From contig JAFGFZ010000093.1 in NCBI GenBank assembly GCA_016930815.1, forward strand, positions 1 to 42,214: a stretch of 42,214 nucleotides of DNA, in the 5' to 3' direction. This stretch comes from Pirellulales bacterium. Its GTDB lineage: Bacteria; Planctomycetota; Planctomycetia; Pirellulales; Lacipirellulaceae. How positions within the stretch are numbered: the first letter of the stretch is position 1; every line of letters begins with the position of its first letter. Below are positions 16,357-26,400 of the stretch, in pieces. Under the pieces are notes generated by a model that had not been told where the DNA came from, searched no databases, and saw only the letters and a program-made list of their open reading frames with translations. The translations under genes were made by a program, and so were the position numbers.

Positions 16357-17745
16357 ATGGCCGATCTGTTTTTAATGCGTCCCTACCCCGCCAAAGTGCG
16401 GCGGATCCAAAGGGCAGGACAGCTTGTCCGGGGACTGCTTCTTTTTCTTTGGTTATCCGCAAATTGCCTGATCACGGCCCAAGCGTTCGATACTGGACCA
16501 CCTCCGCCGACCTTTTCCGATACCAAGGTAGATGACGCTGGTCTCCGCAAACTGGTTGGCAAACACTTGACCCTCTACACGGATCTGCCGGCCAGCCCAG
16601 AGATTGACGAACTCCCAGATGTCTTCGACGATGCCGTACCCCAATGGGCCAAGTATTTGGGTATCGATGGGGTGGGTCGGACCCAATGGCATATGCAGGG
16701 TTATCTTATGAAGGATCGCGACCCGTTTCGGGCAGTGGGTATGTTACCACCGGAGCGGGAGGGTATCCGCGAAGGTTTTTCGATCGATTATGAACTCTGG
16801 CTCGCCGATCAGCCAACGGCTTACTACCGGCGGCACCTGCTACTCCATGAAGGAACCCATGGCTTCATGAACACCCACCTCGGCAGTTGCGGTCCAGGCT
16901 GGTACATGGAGGGTACAGCCGAGTTGCTAGCGACGCATTCGTGGGATGGCAAGAAGGTGACACTCGGCATCATGCCGAAAAGCCGGGATGAAGTCCCCAT
17001 GCTCGGACGGATCAAGCTTATCCAAGACGCCTTCTCCACCGGTCGCCAGCTTCCATTGTCCAGGCTCCTTCAGACGAACAACCGGCAACCGCTAACAAAC
17101 GAAACATACGCCTGGTGTTGGGCCTTCGCCAAATTTCTCGATAGTCACCCACGCTACCGTGACCGGTTCCGGACGCTACCCAAATTGGTTCGAGAATCCG
17201 ATTTCAACGATCGGTTCCGCCACATGTACACCAACGACTGGCCGGAACTCGTCCAGGAATGGCGGCTCTTCGTCGGGACACTCGACCACAACCATGACAT
17301 CGAGCGATCCATGATTGATTTCACGCCAGCCCAACCAATCCCGCCCAAAGAGGCTCGCATCCTTTCCATCGCCGTCGATCGAGGCTGGCAATCGACGGGC
17401 TGGCTGCTGGAAGCTGGAAATACATACCGTATTGCCGCAACTGGCCGATATCAAATGGGCGATCGACCCAAGCCATGGCCCTGTGAACCGAACGGTGTCA
17501 CTATTCGATACTACGCCGGGCGACCCTTGGGCAGAGTGATCGGGACCTTGTATGCCGGGGACGAACTCAAGGACAATCCAGAGCAGGGTGAATGCCCCTT
17601 CCTCCAGCCGTTTGATATCGGGTTGGGGACCACGATCCAACCGGACCAATCGGGCACGCTGTATCTGAAAATCAACGAATCTCCGGCCCAATTGGCCGAC
17701 AACAGTGGTCAAGCGACCATCGAAATCATGATGGTCGGTCCATAA
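16357..17745 (+). CDS. Secreted gluzincin-like metallopeptidase with a C-terminal LecA-like domain
   Basis: This is a 462-residue exported protein. A basic n-region (KVRRIQRAGQLVR) and a hydrophobic core (GLLLFLWLSANCLITAQA, about 26-43) form a signal peptide. LLLHEGTHGF carries an HExxH zinc motif (His164, Glu165, His168). GWYMEGTAELLA supplies a glutamate 17 residues later (Glu185), the spacing expected of a gluzincin such as the peptidase MA group. From about residue 338 the sequence (GWQSTGWLLEAGNTYRIAA, LGRVIGTLYAGD, then LYLKINESPAQLADNSG) resembles the PA-IL/LecA galactose-binding fold. An enzyme tethered to sugar is a plausible reading, but activity is inferred. ATG at 16375 is an alternative start. 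The next gene, glyA, is on the same strand 266 bases away. Confidence 0.75.
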   Translation: MADLFLMRPYPAKVRRIQRAGQLVRGLLLFLWLSANCLITAQAFDTGPPPPTFSDTKVDDAGLRKLVGKHLTLYTDLPASPEIDELPDVFDDAVPQWAKYLGIDGVGRTQWHMQGYLMKDRDPFRAVGMLPPEREGIREGFSIDYELWLADQPTAYYRRHLLLHEGTHGFMNTHLGSCGPGWYMEGTAELLATHSWDGKKVTLGIMPKSRDEVPMLGRIKLIQDAFSTGRQLPLSRLLQTNNRQPLTNETYAWCWAFAKFLDSHPRYRDRFRTLPKLVRESDFNDRFRHMYTNDWPELVQEWRLFVGTLDHNHDIERSMIDFTPAQPIPPKEARILSIAVDRGWQSTGWLLEAGNTYRIAATGRYQMGDRPKPWPCEPNGVTIRYYAGRPLGRVIGTLYAGDELKDNPEQGECPFLQPFDIGLGTTIQPDQSGTLYLKINESPAQLADNSGQATIEIMMVGP

Positions 17746-17852
17746 CAGGGCATCGCATCAACTAAAAAGACAAAAGACCGAAGACAAAAACTCGCCCAAA
17801 ATGACCGACAAACATCCGCGCATGATGCATGCATGCCACAAATTCCGTTGGG

Positions 17853-17873
17853 GGCAGGTCTCCCGGCCTGTCC
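17853..17873. repeat. REP-like imperfect palindrome
   Basis: The minus strand reads GGACAGGCCGGGAGACCTGC over most of this stretch. CAGG and CCTG flank a GGGA loop, giving a short imperfect hairpin. The GGGAGACC core is shared with the palindromes at 39015-39142. It sits alone between the peptidase gene and glyA. The element type is inferred from its resemblance. Confidence 0.5.
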
Positions 17874-17975
17874 ATGCAACTGACCAAAGGCCTCTCAAGT
17901 GAATCGCAAGTCGATCGTCCGGTTTTCCTGAAACTACAAAATAGACAAAACACGCGAAAGATTTCGGTATCTTTA

Positions 17976-18004
17976 TTGACGATCCTGGCTGTTCTACCGA
18001 CAAT
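17976..18004 (+). promoter_or_regulatory. Candidate promoter immediately before glyA
   Basis: TTGACG (17976-17981) and GACAAT (17999-18004) are 17 bases apart. The -10 box ends only 7 bases before the glyA ATG at 18012, so the message would be leaderless or nearly so. No ribosome site is correctly spaced before this ATG, which fits. The -10 match is weak (4 of 6). Confidence 0.3.
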
Positions 18005-18011
18005 CGGGGGC

Positions 18012-19265
18012 ATGAAACACATCCAAGCCAACGATCCCGAAGTGTGGGCCGCCATCGCGGCCGAGATGACTCGCCAACAGGATGGGCTCGAAATGATCGC
18101 CAGCGAAAATTATACGAGCTCGGCGGTCCTCGAGGCCACTGGAAGCGTTCTGACGAACAAGTATGCCGAAGGTTATCCTGGCCGCCGGTATTACGGTGGC
18201 TGCGAACACGTCGATACTGTGGAAACGCTGGCCAGGGAACGAGCGAAGAAACTCTTTGGTGCCGAGTTCGCCAATGTCCAGCCTCATTCCGGTTCTCAGG
18301 CCAATACGGCCATTTACATGGCTGCGCTCGAACCGGGTGATACCGTGCTCGGCATGGACCTGGCGCATGGCGGTCATCTGACGCATGGCATGCACCTGAA
18401 CTTTTCGGGTCTCTTTTATCATTTCATCAGCTATGGTGTCCGGCGGGCTGATCACCGGATTGATTTCGACCAGGTTGCATCCCTAGCGCGGGAACACAAG
18501 CCGAAATTGATCGTTGCTGGGGCCAGTGCCTACCCCCGGGAAATACCGCATGCCCGATTTGCAGAAATTGCCGCTGATGTCGGCGCGAAACTGATGGTCG
18601 ACATGGCCCATTATGCCGGTTTGGTCGCGGCGGGACTCCATGACAATCCGGTCCCCGTTGCCGATTTTGTCACCTCCACCACGCACAAAACGCTCCGAGG
18701 CCCACGTGCCGGCCTGATCCTCGCTAAAAAAGACTACGCCAAAATCATCAACAGCCGGGTTTTCCCAGGCGTCCAAGGTGGGCCACTGATGCATGTTATC
18801 GCGGGGAAGGCGATCTGCTTGCACGAAGCAATGCAGCCCGAATTCAGAGAGTACTGCCAGCACGTGATCGATAATGCCAAGACACTCGCCGAAACATTGC
18901 TCCTTGGCGGACTGGCAATCGTCAGTGGCGGGACGGACAACCACCTGCTCTGCGTCGATGTCACACCACTCGGAATCGGTGGCAAACAGGCCGAGACGAC
19001 ACTCGACGCATGCGGGATCACGGTCAATAAAAACATGATCCCATTTGATGAGCGGAAACCCATGGATCCATCTGGTATCCGCATCGGAACTCCGGCACTA
19101 ACGACCCGAGGGATGGGCCCGGCCGAGATGCGATCGATCGGCGGCTGGATGCTCGAGGCGCTCCAATCGCCCGATGACACGACGGTCCACGAACGGATTC
19201 GGGGTCATATTCGCCAATTGTGCCGCCAGTTCCCAGTGCCGGCCTTAGCCATGGAAGAAACCTAG
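18012..19265 (+). CDS. glyA: Serine hydroxymethyltransferase
   Basis: This PLP enzyme converts serine and tetrahydrofolate to glycine and methylene-tetrahydrofolate, the main source of one-carbon units. At 417 residues it has the normal length. MIASENYTS and [17 protein letters not shown] near the N-terminus, QPHSGSQAN, and the PLP-binding lysine in [13 protein letters not shown] are all present and typical. I chose the ATG at 18012 because the family starts here; the frame is open back to 17829, but that part reads through the REP-like repeat and is not protein-like. No well-spaced ribosome site is present. A response regulator gene follows after 16 bases. Confidence 0.96.
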   Translation: MKHIQANDPEVWAAIAAEMTRQQDGLEMIASENYTSSAVLEATGSVLTNKYAEGYPGRRYYGGCEHVDTVETLARERAKKLFGAEFANVQPHSGSQANTAIYMAALEPGDTVLGMDLAHGGHLTHGMHLNFSGLFYHFISYGVRRADHRIDFDQVASLAREHKPKLIVAGASAYPREIPHARFAEIAADVGAKLMVDMAHYAGLVAAGLHDNPVPVADFVTSTTHKTLRGPRAGLILAKKDYAKIINSRVFPGVQGGPLMHVIAGKAICLHEAMQPEFREYCQHVIDNAKTLAETLLLGGLAIVSGGTDNHLLCVDVTPLGIGGKQAETTLDACGITVNKNMIPFDERKPMDPSGIRIGTPALTTRGMGPAEMRSIGGWMLEALQSPDDTTVHERIRGHIRQLCRQFPVPALAMEET

Positions 19266-19281
19266 CCTAGGAAATTTCGCG

Positions 19282-19719
19282 ATGCCTTCCAGAAGCCGTA
19301 TTCTGATCGCCGATGACAACGAGGCCAATGTTGAACTCATGGAAGCCTACCTGGCCGGCCTCGATGTCCAAACGGAAATCGCCGTCGATGGCCAGGACAC
19401 CCTCGATAAAGTCGCCTCATTCAATCCGCATCTGATCCTACTCGATATCATGATGCCGAAACTGAGCGGCTTCGAAGTATGTAAGCAACTCAAGAAGAAC
19501 AAGGAAACCAGCCGCATCATGATCTTGATGGTCACCGCACTGAACGAACTGGGCGACATTGAACGGGCCGTTGATGCGGGCACGGACGATTTTCTCTCCA
19601 AACCGGTCAATAAACTGGAGCTCATCAAACGCGTTGAAAACATGCTTAAACTGCGCGATGTCGTCGATGAGAACGAACGGCTCCGGCGGTACATCGAGGA
19701 GATGGAACAGGGAAAATAA
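19282..19719 (+). CDS. Single-domain response regulator (CheY/PleD receiver type)
   Basis: This is a 145-residue receiver domain with no output domain. The acidic pair is Asp11-Asp12, the phospho-acceptor is Asp55 in LLDIMMP, the switch residue is Thr85, and the conserved lysine is Lys107 in SKPV. A charged helical tail (DENERLRRYIEEMEQ) follows and may form a coiled coil. Such proteins pass a phosphate on or act by binding a partner. No sensor kinase lies nearby. It lies 16 bases after glyA and is probably co-transcribed with it, though a functional link to one-carbon metabolism is not evident. It ends 80 bases from the convergent epmB gene. Confidence 0.9.
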   Translation: MPSRSRILIADDNEANVELMEAYLAGLDVQTEIAVDGQDTLDKVASFNPHLILLDIMMPKLSGFEVCKQLKKNKETSRIMILMVTALNELGDIERAVDAGTDDFLSKPVNKLELIKRVENMLKLRDVVDENERLRRYIEEMEQGK

Positions 19720-19799
19720 CGACGACCAACATCCGAATGACGGTTGCATCCGAATCTGGCATGGTCTAGCCGGCATAGTTCATGAATTTCGTGCAATCT

Positions 19800-20951
19800 T
19801 CATGCCACCAGAATTTTTGTGTCGGCACCTTTCACTTCGCGGACCAATCGCGGCACGGCATAGCCAGGCAACTGGGTTCGGAGTGCTTCCACAATGGCCC
19901 GGCCCTTCTCCATGGGTACTTGGAAATGCGCCGCGCCCGCCACTGGATCGAGGAGGTGCAAATAATAGGGGATGACACGCCGATTGATGAGCCGTTCGCA
20001 AAGGGCCTGCTGGACTGAAACCGAATCATTCACACCAGCTAGCAGCACGGCCTGGTTCAGGACGGGGATACCCGCATCAACGAATCGTCCTAGGGCAGCG
20101 GTCACGGGCGCATCGATTTCTTGCGGATGGTTCACATGGATAACAACGATTGGAACCAGCCGGGAACCGGTCAACCAAGAAATCAATGAACTGGTAACCC
20201 GTTCAGGAATCATGATTGGCAAACGGGTGTGAATACGGAGGCGTTGGATATGCTCAATCCGCGCTAACCGGTCGATCAGGCTGGCGAGTATTGGGTCGAC
20301 GACCATCAATGGATCCCCTCCCGAAAGGATAATCTCGTGGATGGATGGGTCGGCCGCGAGCGCTTCGAGGGCTGGCCGGAAGGAAAGTCCGGCCTGCCGG
20401 TTTTGGAAATGATCGTCTCCCGGGCATGGAATCCTTGGCTTATCGAGGGGGATGTTCTCTTCGAGCCCTGTTTCGGACCGGTTCCGAAAGTGGCGCCGGA
20501 AGCAATAGCGGCAGGCAACGGCACATCTGTGGGTCACCAGAAGCAGGGCACGGTGCGAGAATTTCTTGAGCAGGCCCGGCGCGTGGATGGCCGCCTGATC
20601 ACCCACCGGATCCCAGCTGAAACCGGGTACCTCGGCCATCTCGGCCGCGGTGGGAAGCACCTGCAACAGGAGCGGATCGGTGGTGGAACCGGGCTGGATC
20701 CGGGCCAGATAGCCCCGTGGCACGAACAGGGGGAATTGGCCGATCGCCTGATTTGCACCGGCAGCCAATTCGTTTGGCAAGTGAAGCAGGCGGCATAGTT
20801 CCTCCATGTCCCGCACCGCGTCTTTCAAAGCCATACGCCAAGACCGATTCTCTGCCAGAATCTGTTTGGGGCGGACAAGAGCGGACAAGGACGATAAAAT
20901 GGACACAACAGCTACTCGCAGTGGAAGGTGGCGTAATGGATGGACAGGCAA
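19800..20951 (-). CDS. epmB: EF-P beta-lysylation protein, lysine 2,3-aminomutase type radical SAM enzyme
   Basis: This enzyme makes (R)-beta-lysine, which EpmA attaches to elongation factor P. The radical SAM cluster motif is CAVACRYC, followed by FRRHF as in lysine 2,3-aminomutases, then EIILSGGDPL and IPYYLHLLDPVAGAAHF. The length of about 383 residues is close to EpmB and shorter than classical KamA. The divergent neighbour is efp, its substrate gene, which supports EpmB over a catabolic aminomutase. The outermost start is TTG at 20951; a GTG at 20906 is equally possible, and neither has a clear ribosome site. epmA is not in the window. Confidence 0.9.
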   Translation of the reverse strand: MPVHPLRHLPLRVAVVSILSSLSALVRPKQILAENRSWRMALKDAVRDMEELCRLLHLPNELAAGANQAIGQFPLFVPRGYLARIQPGSTTDPLLLQVLPTAAEMAEVPGFSWDPVGDQAAIHAPGLLKKFSHRALLLVTHRCAVACRYCFRRHFRNRSETGLEENIPLDKPRIPCPGDDHFQNRQAGLSFRPALEALAADPSIHEIILSGGDPLMVVDPILASLIDRLARIEHIQRLRIHTRLPIMIPERVTSSLISWLTGSRLVPIVVIHVNHPQEIDAPVTAALGRFVDAGIPVLNQAVLLAGVNDSVSVQQALCERLINRRVIPYYLHLLDPVAGAAHFQVPMEKGRAIVEALRTQLPGYAVPRLVREVKGADTKILVA

Positions 20952-20984
20952 AATAATTCTAACACGTAATCAGGAAACGGCCCT

Positions 20985-21560
20985 GTGACAACATACAACA
21001 CGAGTGAATTTAAGAAAGGGCTCAAAGTCCAAATTGACGGGACTCCCTTTTTGATGGTTGAGATGAATTTCCGCAAACCGGGGAAGGGAAACGCGCTCTA
21101 CGAGTGCAAGCTGAAGAACCTGCTTCGTGGAACGGTCGTCGATCGCACCTATCGAGCGGGCCAGACGCTTGAAGCCGCGGATATCAGCGAGTTTACCGCC
21201 CAGTATCTCTACCGCCAGGGCGACAATTATGTTTTCATGAACAATAGCAGTTACGAGCAGTACGAACTCACGGCCGAGCAGGTCGGTGACTACTGGAAGT
21301 TCCTCAAGGAGGGCATGGATTGCCAGATGATGGTTTTTAACGACGCACCGATCACGGTCTCGCCTCCAAATCATGTCGTACTGAAGGTTGAATACACGGA
21401 ACCGGCGGTCAAGGGGAATACGGCCACCAATGTCCAGAAGCCGGTCCATCTCGAAACAGGCGCCGAAATCCTGGCCCCCGCTTTCGTGGAAACAGGGGAA
21501 TACATCCGTGTCGACACCCGAACCGGCGAATATATCGAGAGGGCAAAGGGTCCTGAATAG
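20985..21560 (+). CDS. efp: Elongation factor P
   Basis: EF-P rescues ribosomes stalled at polyproline stretches. At 191 residues it has normal length and the three-domain pattern: a KOW-like N-domain (about 1-65), a central OB domain and a C-terminal OB domain ending in TRTGEYIERA. The modification loop is KPGKGNA with Lys34, the residue that receives beta-lysine. The divergent epmB gene fits. The start is GTG at 20985, with AGGA about 9 bases ahead. usp follows after 12 bases and miaB 2 bases after that, so this is the head of a three-gene run. The divergent gap is only 33 bases, so the promoter probably lies inside the 5' part of epmB. Confidence 0.96.
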   Translation: MTTYNTSEFKKGLKVQIDGTPFLMVEMNFRKPGKGNALYECKLKNLLRGTVVDRTYRAGQTLEAADISEFTAQYLYRQGDNYVFMNNSSYEQYELTAEQVGDYWKFLKEGMDCQMMVFNDAPITVSPPNHVVLKVEYTEPAVKGNTATNVQKPVHLETGAEILAPAFVETGEYIRVDTRTGEYIERAKGPE

Positions 21561-21572
21561 GAAGAATACCTC

Positions 21573-22019
21573 ATGGCCTGGATACCAAAAAAACGCGTGG
21601 TCGTACCGTTCGATTTTTCCGATCAATCGATTCGCGCAGTTCAAACAGGGCTCGATTTGGTCGACGATCCAGCCAATCTCTTTGTCGTCCATGTTCTTCC
21701 GGAACTAGTCCCCACCGAGCCGGGGGTTATCTGGACAACAGTCGACGATAAGGACCGGCAAGAACATGCAACCGAGGCAATCCACGCCCGGCTGAGCGAA
21801 GCGAAATACAAGGGGATTCATATGCACGCCGAGATCGGCGATCCGGGCCATGCGATCGCCGATTACGCGCAAAATATCGATGCGGAACTGATTGTCATGC
21901 CGTCCCATGGTCGTACCGGCCTTTCGCGGCTGCTGATTGGTTCCGTCGCCGAACGCGTTGTCCGGCTCGCCCATTGCCCCGTGCTTGTGCTCCGCGGGCT
22001 CGAAGAGGCCAGCGCATAG
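21573..22019 (+). CDS. Universal stress protein family (UspA)
   Basis: This is a 148-residue single-domain protein. The ATP-binding signature is seen as MPSHGRTGLSRLLIGSVAER followed by VVRLAHCPVLVLR, and the first strand is VVVPFDFSDQSIRA. Proteins with this complete G-2x-G-9x-G(S/T) pattern usually bind ATP. AGGAAG overlaps the efp stop codon and lies 8 bases before the ATG, so translation is probably linked to efp. miaB begins 2 bases after its stop. The specific stress role cannot be told. Confidence 0.92.
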   Translation: MAWIPKKRVVVPFDFSDQSIRAVQTGLDLVDDPANLFVVHVLPELVPTEPGVIWTTVDDKDRQEHATEAIHARLSEAKYKGIHMHAEIGDPGHAIADYAQNIDAELIVMPSHGRTGLSRLLIGSVAERVVRLAHCPVLVLRGLEEASA

Positions 22020-22021
22020 CC

Positions 22022-23443
22022 GTGTCCAAGAAAGTCTACATCGAGACGGTTGGCTGTCAGATGAATGTGCTTGATAGCGAGCTCGTCATGGCCAGTCTGC
22101 GCAAAGCCGGGTATGGGCTGGCCGATTCTCCTCGCGACGCCGATGTCATCCTTTTCAACACATGCAGTGTTCGTCAACATGCCGAAGATAAAATCTACAG
22201 CGCACTCGGACGGTTAAAAATACTAAAGCAACGCCACCCGAACAAGATCATCGGTGTTCTTGGTTGCATGGCGCAGAAGGATCAGAAACAAATATTCCAG
22301 CGGGCAAAGCATGTCGATTTGATCGTTGGACCAGGGCAATTATTCCAGATAGCCGCGTTACTCCAGCAAATCGAAGCAGACGGCCGCCCGCGGATGGAGG
22401 TAAGTCTCGGCCGTCGGGATGGTTCCCGGATCCGGATCGCCCGAAGTCATGAAAGTTTCGATCCTTTACGGGATCCGGAAATGCGGCCAGTCAGATGTCA
22501 GGCGTACGTTCGAATCATGATCGGATGCGATAAGTTCTGCACCTACTGCATTGTCCCGAGCGTTCGCGGCCCGGAGCAGAGCCGCCCGCGGCGGGACATT
22601 CTGGCCGAAGTGAGGCAGCTTGCCGACGAAGGGTGCAAGGAAGTGATCCTGCTCGGCCAAACGGTGAACAGTTACCGCTACGTGGAAGGGGATACGTCGT
22701 GGCGGCTCTCGGATCTACTCGAGGCCATCGATGCCACGAACGGTATCCAGCGGATTAAGTTCGTTTCGAATCATCCCAGCGACATGACCGATGACCTCAT
22801 GGATGCCGTCCGTGATCTGCCGAAGTGCGCCAGGTACTTGCATATACCGGCGCAACATGGCTCGAATGCCGTGCTGCGGCGAATGAAGCGTGGTTATACG
22901 ATCGAGGAATACCGCGCGATGCATGCGCGTGCCATCGAATCGATTCCCGGCCTGGCAGTAACCAGCGATTTCATTGTCGGTTTTTGCGGTGAAACGGTGC
23001 TGGAATTCCAGGCCACATGCGACCTCGTCCGCGACTTGCGGTTCAAAAACAGCTTTATCTTCAAATATAGCGAGCGGCCAAATACAAAAAGTGCCGAACT
23101 CTACATCGACGATGTGCCCAATGCGGTCAAACGCCGCAGGAACAATGAGCTCCTCGCCATCCAGAACGCAATCAGCGAATCGGATAATCAACCATTCATC
23201 GGTCGGGATGTCGAAATCCTCGTGGAGGGCCCGAGCAAGGTAGCCGCCCAGCAAAATGATGCCAGCCAGATCTCGCAACTGACGGGTCGGACACGCTGCG
23301 ACCGTATTGTCGTGTTCCCGGGCGGTCGCGAACATATCGGCCAGATTCTGCCAATTCGTATCGATGATGTGAACGCATTCACGCTGTTCGGGCATCTGAC
23401 ATCACCATATGCGGAACCAGAGATGTTACCGCTGCGAACCTGA
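22022..23443 (+). CDS. miaB: tRNA-2-methylthio-N6-dimethylallyladenosine synthase
   Basis: This radical SAM methylthiotransferase acts on tRNA position 37, next to the anticodon. The N-terminal domain holds Cys12 (TVGCQMN), Cys48 (FNTCSV) and Cys82 (LGCMAQ), which bind the auxiliary iron-sulfur cluster. The radical SAM motif is CDKFCTYC (Cys169, 173, 176). A TRAM domain forms the C-terminus (about 405-465). GCQMN, the form usual in MiaB, argues against MtaB or RimO. I place the start at GTG 22022, two bases after the usp stop, giving 473 residues; the frame is open further upstream inside usp. Together with efp it makes this a block for decoding fidelity. Confidence 0.95.
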   Translation: MSKKVYIETVGCQMNVLDSELVMASLRKAGYGLADSPRDADVILFNTCSVRQHAEDKIYSALGRLKILKQRHPNKIIGVLGCMAQKDQKQIFQRAKHVDLIVGPGQLFQIAALLQQIEADGRPRMEVSLGRRDGSRIRIARSHESFDPLRDPEMRPVRCQAYVRIMIGCDKFCTYCIVPSVRGPEQSRPRRDILAEVRQLADEGCKEVILLGQTVNSYRYVEGDTSWRLSDLLEAIDATNGIQRIKFVSNHPSDMTDDLMDAVRDLPKCARYLHIPAQHGSNAVLRRMKRGYTIEEYRAMHARAIESIPGLAVTSDFIVGFCGETVLEFQATCDLVRDLRFKNSFIFKYSERPNTKSAELYIDDVPNAVKRRRNNELLAIQNAISESDNQPFIGRDVEILVEGPSKVAAQQNDASQISQLTGRTRCDRIVVFPGGREHIGQILPIRIDDVNAFTLFGHLTSPYAEPEMLPLRT

Positions 23444-23496
23444 TTTCGTATGATCGAGTTACTCCGAAATCCATTTCCAGATGAAAACCTCGCCAG

Positions 23497-26400
23497 ATGA
23501 GTTTCGATAATCTGCATCTGCTGCTCCATGCCAGTCAACCACCATCGTGGTTGGCCTCGTTGGGAGTCGCGGATCGAGCAGCGGCCCAGGCCAGTCTGGC
23601 AAGAATGATCCGGCTGGGAGTGCCACTCGATTTGATGGAAGGGATGATCCATCAGCTCAGTCGGGAATTGCCTCGTCTGGCGGATCCCGACATGGCCTTG
23701 AGGAACCTGGAGGCATTTGTCGAGGCCGCCCGCAGCCGGCTGGCACTGGCCGCATTATTGGATCGGGACCCGGAGGCACTGCCGACACTCCTGCCGTTAT
23801 TTTCTGCCAGCCAGCACCTGAGTGAGGTTCTCGCCCGCGATCCAGAGAGTTACGACCTGCTCCGTGTCACGCAAGGCCGGCCGTTCGCACGGGATCACAT
23901 GGTGGAAGAAATTGTCAACGAAGTCAATCAACTGGCGGACCGGAAACTGGTCCTGGCCGCGCTGCAACGCTACAAGAATCGTGGGATGCTCCGAATCGCC
24001 TACGGCGACATTGTCCGTGGGCATTCGGTGGCACAAGTGACTCGCCAAATTTCTTATCTCGCCGAAGCGATTGTTGAAGCGGCCTACGGGTTCGTTCGCG
24101 CCGATCTGGAGGAGAAACTCGGCGTCCCAAGGGAACCCGATGGTACGCCAACACCGTTTGTCGTCTTAGCGCTGGGCAAGTTGGGTGGTATTGAACTCAA
24201 TTATTCCAGCGACATTGACCTGATCTTTATTTTCCGCTCAGACGGTCAAATGGATGGGCGGCGGCCGATCACGCACCAGGAATTTTTCGAGCGCCTTGCG
24301 CGGGAACTCATTCGACTCCTGAGTGAATCGACCGTTTATGGCGCGGTCTACAAGCGGGTGGATCTTCGCTTACGGCCAGAAGGTTCCCGCGGCCCGCTGG
24401 CGTGTAGTCTTCCCTATGCATTGGCCTACTACGATTCCAAGGGTCGAACTTGGGAACGTCAGGCCTATCTCAAAGCACGGCCAATCGCCGGCGATAAGGA
24501 CCTGGGCCACCATCTCCTGCGAACCCTGGAACCATGGATCTACCGCCGGTTCCTGAGCCTGGCCGATATCACGGGAATCAAGACCCTGAAGAGACGGCTG
24601 GAAAAGCGTGCAAAACAGGAAGCTGGAAATCTTCGCAATGTCAAAGAGGGGCCTGGAGGCATCCGGGACATTGAATTTGTCATCCAATTCCTCCAGCTCC
24701 TCAATGGTGGAGAACTGCCTGCCATCCGAACCGGCAATACACTCGAATCCATTGCCCGCCTCGAAGAAGCCGGCTGCCTGACACCGGACGAGCGGGCTGT
24801 TTTGGAACCCAACTATAGCATGCTCCGCAAGCTCGAACACCGCTTGCAGATCATGTTCAACCTCAATACACGCATGCTACCAAACGATCCCGAGGAATTA
24901 CACAAACTGGCGGTACGGATGGACTATAAGGGGTCCAAACACCGATCGGTCCGCGAATTGTTCGAGTACGATTTCGAACGGCGGACGCGTGGAAACCGTG
25001 AAATCCTACGCCGCCTGCTGCATGATCCCTTCAGCGACGAAGGGGATGCGGATCCGGAAATCGACCTGGTCAACGATCCAGATCCAAAGGAAGAGCAGAT
25101 TGAGCAGGTGTTGCGGCCGTACGGATTTTTGGACATCCCTGCTGCGTACGAAAATTTGATGGGCCTTGCGCAAGAACCGATCCGATTCCTGTCCACGAGG
25201 CGTTGCCGTCATTTCCTGGCATCGATCGCACCACGCTTATTAACGGCCATCTCGAAGACACCAGATCCCGACGGAACGCTGATGATGCTCTGCCGGGTGA
25301 GTGACTCGCTCGGCGGAAAGGCAGCCCTTTGGGAACTCTTGAGCCAGAATAACGCGTCGATGAACCTGTACGTGACTCTTTGCACGGCTTGCCCCTACTT
25401 GGCGGGTATTTTGACCAGCCATCCCGGAATGGTGGATGAATTGATGGACAGCCTCGTACTGGAACGCTTGCCGACTTTGGGCCTACTCGAAGCCGAGCTG
25501 GCGGAAGTTGCCAAAGGGGCGGAAGACATCGGGCCCGTCTTGCACAGTTTCAAAAGTGCCCAACATCTTCGGGTCGGGGTTCGCGATCTCCTGGGAAAGG
25601 ATGATATTCAGGCAACCCATCGGGCCCTGTCGGATATTGCCGAGGCATGTGTGCGGCGGATTGCCCTGGTAGAACAAGAACGGCTCATTGCCAAGTTCGG
25701 TCAACCAATCATCGGACCCTTTCCCCCCAAAAACGGGCATCCGGATATCGCGGATCCGATCCCATCCGAGATTCGGCATCGGGAAGGCCAGCCGTGCGAA
25801 ATGATTATCCTTGCCCTGGGCAAAATCGGCGGGCGTGAACCGAATTACCACAGTGACTTGGATCTGGTCTTTCTTTACGAAGCCGAGGGCCAAACCGTCC
25901 CATCACACCACTCGATGCAGCCAACGACCAATGCCCATTTTTTTAGTGAAATGGGCCAGCGTATTATCCGCATGGCAACCCAATCGGGTTCGTACGGATT
26001 CCTCTATGAAATTGACATGCGGTTGCGCCCGACCGGTAAGAGTGGTATCCTAGCCGTCCCGGTCGAGGCTTTCGACCGGTATTTCGCAACGGGGGGCGGG
26101 CTCTTGTGGGAACGTCAGGCACTCTGCAAGGCCCGGGTGATCTATGGATCGCCTGCCGCAGCTGGATGGGCGATGCAGGTCGTTGCCAAGGCGGCCTATG
26201 GGCCCCGGTGGAAGCCCGAAGATGCCAAAGAAATTCGCAGCATGCGCATGAAAATGGAATCCGAGTCCAATCGAAATTTAAAACGAGGGCCTGGCGGAAC
26301 GGTCGATATCGAGTTTCTCGTCCAGGCGCTTCAACTCAAATACGGACGCGACGACCCGACGATCCATGTCCCGGGAACGCTGCGGGCAATCGATGCTCTG

